From G965267185 sp965267185 (GTDB taxonomy: Bacteria; Pseudomonadota; Alphaproteobacteria; UBA6615), in contig OZ253937.1 in NCBI GenBank assembly GCA_965267185.1, positions 3,100,001 to 3,164,000 of the forward strand: a stretch of DNA of 64,000 nucleotides, written 5' to 3'. The notes beneath the pieces are model-generated. The model saw nothing but the letters and a program-made list of their open reading frames with translations, ran no database searches and was not told the DNA's origin. Positions within the stretch are counted from its first letter, which is position 1; every line of letters starts with the position of its first letter. Positions 59,717-64,000 of the stretch are shown piece by piece. A program made the translations under genes and the position numbers.

Positions 59717-60580
59717 ATGGCCGTTACAAACGAGCCTTCACCGGCGGTAGTATCCGATATTGACGCGGCCCTGAGCGCCCTGCAAAACGGCAGCCTCGGT
59801 TTGCGCTTGGCGAAGAGCGACGCGGATATCGATGCGGCGCAGGCCCTCCGCTATCGCGTATTCTATGACGAAATGGCGGCTCAGCCGTCAGAAGAAATGG
59901 CGCGCCGGAAACGGGATTTCGATTCGTTTGATGAAGTCTGCGACCATTTACTCGTAACCGACGATTCGATTGGAGAAGGTAGTGATGCAGTGGTCGCGAC
60001 CTACCGGCTTCTGCGCGGTTCCGTGGCAACGGCACATGGCCGTTTTTACACCTCGGGCGAGTACGACATTTCGAACCTGTTTGGCTTTCCGGGTGAAATG
60101 CTCGAGCTTGGCCGCTCTTGCGTTGACGCGAGGGCCCGCAATCGGCCAACCATGCAATTGCTATGGGGCGGCATCGCTGCCTATGTGTTCCATCACGACA
60201 TATCTTTGATGTTCGGATGCGCGAGCTTGCATGGCACCGATCCCGCTGCGTTGGCGTTGCCGCTCAGCTACCTCTACCATTTCCATCTAGCGCCGCCCGC
60301 CCTACGTACAAAGGCGTTGCCGGAGCTTTATGTGGATATGCAATTTTTGACGCCCGATGAAATCGACCCCAAGGCTGCGCTGGCGGCTCTGCCGCCGCTG
60401 GTGAAAGGCTATTTGCGGTTGGGCGGTTTTGTCGGCGATGGTGCCGTGGTCGACGAACAGTTCAACACAACCGACTTGTGTGTTGTGGTGAAGACCGATC
60501 TCGTGACCGATAAATACTACCGGCACTATGCCCGCACTTCTTCGGAAGCGGGCGTGGACCCGGCAGTCTCATCTGAATAA
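59717..60580 (+). CDS. olsB: L-ornithine N-alpha-acyltransferase OlsB-like
   Basis: The 287-residue GNAT-fold acyltransferase matches the OlsB/hemolysin-like family: LRLAKSDADIDAAQALRYRVFYDEM, FDSFDEVCDHLLV, ATYRLLRG, FPGEMLELGRSCVDARARNR and LLWGGIAAYVFHHDISLMFGCASLHGTDP. OlsB transfers 3-hydroxyacyl from ACP to ornithine, giving the lyso-ornithine lipid for OlsA, which follows 15 bases later. In several alphaproteobacteria these lipids replace phospholipids under phosphate limitation; no Pho box was seen before this gene. Confidence 0.88.
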   Translation: MAVTNEPSPAVVSDIDAALSALQNGSLGLRLAKSDADIDAAQALRYRVFYDEMAAQPSEEMARRKRDFDSFDEVCDHLLVTDDSIGEGSDAVVATYRLLRGSVATAHGRFYTSGEYDISNLFGFPGEMLELGRSCVDARARNRPTMQLLWGGIAAYVFHHDISLMFGCASLHGTDPAALALPLSYLYHFHLAPPALRTKALPELYVDMQFLTPDEIDPKAALAALPPLVKGYLRLGGFVGDGAVVDEQFNTTDLCVVVKTDLVTDKYYRHYARTSSEAGVDPAVSSE

Positions 60581-60595
60581 GGGCCGGCCCACTTA

Positions 60596-61564
60596 ATGAC
60601 CCAGGCGATCGTCCCCACGGTAAGCGGCTCCCAAACCACGGCCATCGTTCGGGCGTTTCTGTACGTGTCTCTGACCCTCGTCCTCATTCCGGTGCAGGCG
60701 GTGGCGGTGGTGCTGCGCCTGCCGCTCTCGAAGCGCTTGCCCATGTGGTACCACCGGGTCTGTTGCCGGATTTTTGGTATCCGGCTCGAAGTTTTCGGCC
60801 GCCGGTCGCGCGCGCGACCGACGCTGTTTGTCGCCAACCATACTTCTTATGTCGATATCGCGATCTACGGTGCGTTGATACCGGGCTCGTTCGTTGCCAA
60901 GGCAGAGGTGGCGAAGTGGCCGCTATTCGGCCTGTTGGCAAAGTTGCAGAACTCGGTGTTCGTCGACCGCCGGGTGCGCACGTCCCACTTGCAAGCGAGC
61001 GAGATCGGCCGCCGTCTCGATGCGCGCGACAGCATGATCTTGTTTCCTGAAGGCACCAGTGATGACGGCAACCGGGTATTCGCCTTCAAGACCGCCTTGT
61101 TTGCGGTGGCCGAGATGAAGTCGCGCGGTCACCCGCTAGTCGTGCAGCCGGTTTCGCTAACCTATTCGCGCCTTGATGGCGTTCCGATCGGGCGCCATCT
61201 GCGCCCGTTTTTCGCCTGGTACGGCGACATGGACCTGTTGCCCCATGCACGCCAACTCATCGGTCTGGGACGGCTTACGGTCACGGTCAGCTTCCATGAC
61301 CCGGTCACGATCGAGGAGTTCGAGTCCCGCAAGGAATTAGCCGCTTACTGCTACGACACCATAGCCCGTGGGCATGCCGATGCGCTGGCGGGACGGTTGC
61401 AGCCGCAGGTCGGGGCCGCCGGCCGCTGGGATTGGATCCGCTGGCGCCGCCGGCCACGCCTGCGCGATTTGCGTGGACGCCGCCGAGCACCCGGAATCAG
61501 TCTGCGCCCGAAGCTTCGCCGCCGCCGTCGCCTTGACTCCGGCCGGTCGAAGGCTAAGGTGTGA
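60596..61564 (+). CDS. olsA: Lyso-ornithine lipid O-acyltransferase OlsA-like (PlsC family)
   Basis: The 322-residue membrane-bound acyltransferase has an N-terminal helix (FLYVSLTLVLIPVQAVAVVL), the catalytic NHTSYVD (Hx4D) and the glycerol-phosphate motif LFPEGTSDDGNR. Next to olsB it is best read as OlsA, which adds the second acyl chain to lyso-ornithine lipid; a general PlsC role is possible. The last 60 residues are extremely Arg-rich (WRRRPRLRDLRGRRR, then KLRRRRRLD), an unusual cytosolic tail. Confidence 0.85.
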   Translation: MTQAIVPTVSGSQTTAIVRAFLYVSLTLVLIPVQAVAVVLRLPLSKRLPMWYHRVCCRIFGIRLEVFGRRSRARPTLFVANHTSYVDIAIYGALIPGSFVAKAEVAKWPLFGLLAKLQNSVFVDRRVRTSHLQASEIGRRLDARDSMILFPEGTSDDGNRVFAFKTALFAVAEMKSRGHPLVVQPVSLTYSRLDGVPIGRHLRPFFAWYGDMDLLPHARQLIGLGRLTVTVSFHDPVTIEEFESRKELAAYCYDTIARGHADALAGRLQPQVGAAGRWDWIRWRRRPRLRDLRGRRRAPGISLRPKLRRRRRLDSGRSKAKV

Positions 61565-61654
61565 ATTCGATATGAATTACAGGCCTTTGGCTGCGAACTT
61601 GGCAAAACATTCTATTCGGTTTTACACCGTAACTTGGCGATCGGCTTAGCGCGC

Positions 61655-63052
61655 GTGGCCAAGAAACTCTTCATCAAGACCTATGGCTGCCAGATGAACG
61701 TCTACGACTCTGCCCGTATGGCAGATGTCTTGGCGCCGCTTGGCTATGCTGCGACCGAAACGCCGGACGACGCGGACATGGTCATACTGAATACGTGTCA
61801 TATCCGTGAGAAGGCGAGCGAGAAGGTCTATTCGGAACTTGGCCGGCTGCGCCATCACAAGGAAATTCGAAACGAAGCGGGCAACGATATGGTGATCGCC
61901 GTTGCCGGATGCGTCGCCCAAGCGGAGGGTGAGGAAATTCTTCGCCGCGCGCCCTACGTAGATATCGTGCTCGGCCCGCAGACCTATCACCGGTTGCCGG
62001 AAATGGTAGCCCGGGCAACGCGTGCTTCCGGTGCGCGCGGGGTGCTCGATACGGAGTTTCCGGTATCGAACAAGTTCGATCACCTGCCGGGCGAAAGCGC
62101 GCCGCAGGGCATTTCGGCGTTCTTGTCGGTGCAGGAAGGCTGCGACAAATTCTGTACGTTCTGTGTCGTGCCCTACACGCGCGGCGCCGAATTCTCGCGG
62201 CCCGTCACCCAGGTTTTGGGCGAAGCGCGGCGGCTGGTCGCCCAAGGGACGCGTGAAATCACGCTGCTCGGCCAGAATGTGAATGCCTATCACGGTTTGG
62301 AAGAAAACGGCCGCGAATCGGGCCTCGCGAAGCTGATCGAGCAATTGTCTGAGATCGAAGGTTTGGCGCGGATTCGCTACACGACAAGCCATCCGCGCGA
62401 CATGGATGACGCGCTGATCGCGGCCCATGGCGATCTCGACAAGCTCATGCCGTATCTCCACTTGCCGGTTCAGTCAGGTAGCGACCGGATATTGGCGGCG
62501 ATGAACCGCCGCCACACGGCAGAATCGTACCGGAATACGATTGCGGCGCTGCGGCGGGCGCGGCCCGATATTGCTCTGAGCTCCGACTTTATCGTCGGGT
62601 TTCCAGGCGAGACCGATGCCGATTTCCAAGAAACCCTGGCGTTGGTGCGCGAAACAGCCTTTGCGCAGGCCTATTCATTCAAGTACAGCGTGCGGCCAGG
62701 CACGCCAGCGGGCAGCCTGGAGGACCAGGTGCCCGAACCAGTGAAGGACGAACGTCTAGCGGTGTTGCAGGAACTGCTGAATACCCAGCAGAACGCCTTT
62801 AACGCGGCGACGGTTGGGCAAACCATTCCCGTATTGTTTGAACGCCAGGGCCGGCATGCCGATCAGCTGGTGGGCCGCAGCCCCTATAACCAAGCGGTGC
62901 ATGTGGCCGTTTCGGCAGACGCGCTGGGAAGCGTGGCGAACGTTAGAATTGATTCATGTTTGGCCCATAGTCTTGGCGGTGTGCTTACTGAACTAGAGGG
63001 GCCTGTGCATAGCGGACCCTCGGTAGCGGTAGCGGAAAGGGTAGGCGCTTGA
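61655..63052 (+). CDS. miaB: tRNA-2-methylthio-N6-isopentenyladenosine synthase MiaB
   Basis: The 465-residue methylthiotransferase has the N-terminal cluster ligands in KTYGCQMNVYDS, NTCHIREKASEK and AGCVAQAEG, the radical SAM motif CDKFCTFCVVPYTRG and a C-terminal TRAM domain (VLFERQGRHADQLVGRSPYNQAVHV). It makes ms2i6A37 in tRNAs. GTG at 61655 is chosen because the family starts at AKKLFIKTYGCQMN; a TTG at 61634 is possible. The stop overlaps the phoH start as TTGA. Confidence 0.96.
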   Translation: MAKKLFIKTYGCQMNVYDSARMADVLAPLGYAATETPDDADMVILNTCHIREKASEKVYSELGRLRHHKEIRNEAGNDMVIAVAGCVAQAEGEEILRRAPYVDIVLGPQTYHRLPEMVARATRASGARGVLDTEFPVSNKFDHLPGESAPQGISAFLSVQEGCDKFCTFCVVPYTRGAEFSRPVTQVLGEARRLVAQGTREITLLGQNVNAYHGLEENGRESGLAKLIEQLSEIEGLARIRYTTSHPRDMDDALIAAHGDLDKLMPYLHLPVQSGSDRILAAMNRRHTAESYRNTIAALRRARPDIALSSDFIVGFPGETDADFQETLALVRETAFAQAYSFKYSVRPGTPAGSLEDQVPEPVKDERLAVLQELLNTQQNAFNAATVGQTIPVLFERQGRHADQLVGRSPYNQAVHVAVSADALGSVANVRIDSCLAHSLGGVLTELEGPVHSGPSVAVAERVGA

Positions 63053-64000
63053 GTTCCTCCGAGGCGGTCAGCGTGACGCCAGGTCAAATACAGTTCGACG
63101 ACAACACCCTGTTGCCGGCGTTGTTTGGCCATCATGACGAACATCTGCTGCAGATCGAGCAGCTGCTCGATGTGAAGCTGCGCTATCGCGGCAATCACCT
63201 TGAAATATCGGGACCGACCACGTCGCGGGAAATTGCCGACCGGGCGATCGAGTCGCTTTATGCGCGCCTGAAAGACGGTCTCGAAGTTGCGCCAGGCGAT
63301 GTACAGGCGGCCGTTCGCATGGCTGCCGGCAATGGCGACCTCGACGAGAGCTTGTCGTTGCGCACCCGCAAGCGCACGATCACCCCGCGATCGCCGATGC
63401 AGGCCGAATATGTACGGGCGCTCGATCAGTCGGACCTCGTCTTCGGTCTGGGGCCGGCGGGCACCGGCAAAACCTATCTCGCCGTGGCGGTGGCGGTGAC
63501 CCATCTTCTACAGGGTAAGATCGACCGCATTATCCTGTCGCGTCCCGCCGTCGAGGCGGGCGAACGCCTCGGTTATTTGCCGGGCGATCTGCAGGAAAAA
63601 ATCGATCCCTATCTCCGCCCGCTCTACGACGCCCTACACGACATGCTGCCAGGCGATCAAGTGACCCGGCGGCTGGCCAATGGCGAGATCGAAGTCGCAC
63701 CCCTGGCGTTCATGCGCGGTCGTACCTTGAACCACGCCTTTGCGATTCTCGACGAGGCGCAAAATACCTCCGCTATGCAGATGAAGATGTTTTTGACGCG
63801 ATTGGGCGAGGGGTCGCGAATGGTGGTGACCGGCGACATGAGCCAGATCGACCTGCCGCCGGGAACGCGTTCGGGTTTGGGCGATGCCCTGGAAGTGCTC
63901 GATGGTATTCCTGGTGTCAGCATGGTGAACTTCACCGACGCTGATGTTGTTCGCCATTCGCTGGTGACGCGGATCGTGCGGGCCTACGATGCCCGAGACC
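63049..64000 (+). CDS. phoH: PhoH-like ATPase (partial, runs off the window)
   Basis: The first 317 codons are present. An N-terminal KH-like domain (about residues 10-95) is followed by the PhoH ATPase with Walker A GPAGTGKTYLAVAVAV, SRPAVEAGERLGYLPGDL, Walker B FAILDEAQNTS and VVTGDMSQIDLPPGTRSGL. The start is the TTG at 63049 overlapping the miaB stop, with GTG at 63073 as alternative. The name comes from the E. coli Pho-induced homologue; this YbeZ-type form works near YbeY in RNA metabolism, and miaB-phoH(ybeZ)-ybeY is the usual order. Confidence 0.93.
   Translation, partial: MSSSEAVSVTPGQIQFDDNTLLPALFGHHDEHLLQIEQLLDVKLRYRGNHLEISGPTTSREIADRAIESLYARLKDGLEVAPGDVQAAVRMAAGNGDLDESLSLRTRKRTITPRSPMQAEYVRALDQSDLVFGLGPAGTGKTYLAVAVAVTHLLQGKIDRIILSRPAVEAGERLGYLPGDLQEKIDPYLRPLYDALHDMLPGDQVTRRLANGEIEVAPLAFMRGRTLNHAFAILDEAQNTSAMQMKMFLTRLGEGSRMVVTGDMSQIDLPPGTRSGLGDALEVLDGIPGVSMVNFTDADVVRHSLVTRIVRAYDARD

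Noticed and set aside
1..64000. CRISPR arrays, tRNA or rRNA genes, insertion-sequence ends
   Set aside because: No regularly spaced repeats, cloverleaf-capable intergenic sequence or rRNA-like stretch was recognised; all gaps are short.

Overview
The window reads as chromosomal DNA of a GC-rich alphaproteobacterium, most likely in or near the Rhodospirillales sensu lato. This rests on gene content and order, not on a database search: hrcA-grpE-dnaK-dnaJ-dapB, a complete phoR/pst/phoU/phoB block, tsaB-rimI-mucR-fur-olsB-olsA-miaB-phoH, a bactofilin, and a MucR/Ros-type zinc-finger regulator. No rRNA, tRNA or CRISPR array was seen, and no gap between genes exceeds 300 bases.

Layout. (1) 1-3912 is the right end of an integrative element, visibly poorer in G+C than its surroundings. 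It holds a small unknown gene, an OLD-family ATPase/TOPRIM nuclease and a large serine recombinase next to the junction. It interrupts comM within the codons leading into the Walker A motif; the 5' part of comM remains at 3910-4557 and the rest must lie left of the window. (2) 4671-6324 is a divergent amidohydrolase / VOC-dioxygenase pair. (3) 6370-14592 is housekeeping, mostly on the minus strand: gshB, a SirB1-type protein, a BON lipoprotein, yraN, rsmI, an LpoA-like lipoprotein, hemW, rdgB, a small membrane protein and rph. (4) 14784-21511 is the heat-shock and dapB-nth block, with candidate RpoH promoters before hrcA and dnaK. (5) 21533-28233 holds a lipoprotein, a bactofilin with an overlapping 47-residue membrane protein gene, an EI24/CysZ-like protein, a PfkB sugar/nucleoside kinase, a YejA-like binding protein, alanine dehydrogenase and a macrodomain hydrolase. 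(6) 28257-38787 is a minus-strand phosphate block read phoR, porin, arsC, aquaporin, pstS, pstC, pstA, pstB, phoU, phoB. (7) 38904-51144 holds maeB, mutS, a frameshifted MFS exporter, glnD, murJ and trpS. (8) 51141-64000 holds two tandem class III nucleotide cyclases, an Nfu-type Fe-S protein, cell-wall hydrolases, tsaB/rimI, mucR, a Fur-family regulator, olsB/olsA for ornithine lipids, miaB and the start of phoH.

How it works together. The most coherent story is in the phosphate block. Two direct-repeat Pho boxes are visible. One precedes an arsenate reductase + aquaglyceroporin pair, and the other precedes pstS and is written inside the last codons of the aquaporin gene. Arsenate enters cells through phosphate transporters, so this arrangement would switch on arsenate reduction and arsenite efflux at the same moment as high-affinity phosphate uptake. 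Ornithine-lipid genes elsewhere in the window fit the same phosphate-saving theme, though no Pho box was seen before them. The main other items for follow-up are the element in comM with its OLD nuclease, the unannotated membrane microprotein coupled to bactofilin, the MFS frameshift and the tandem cyclases.
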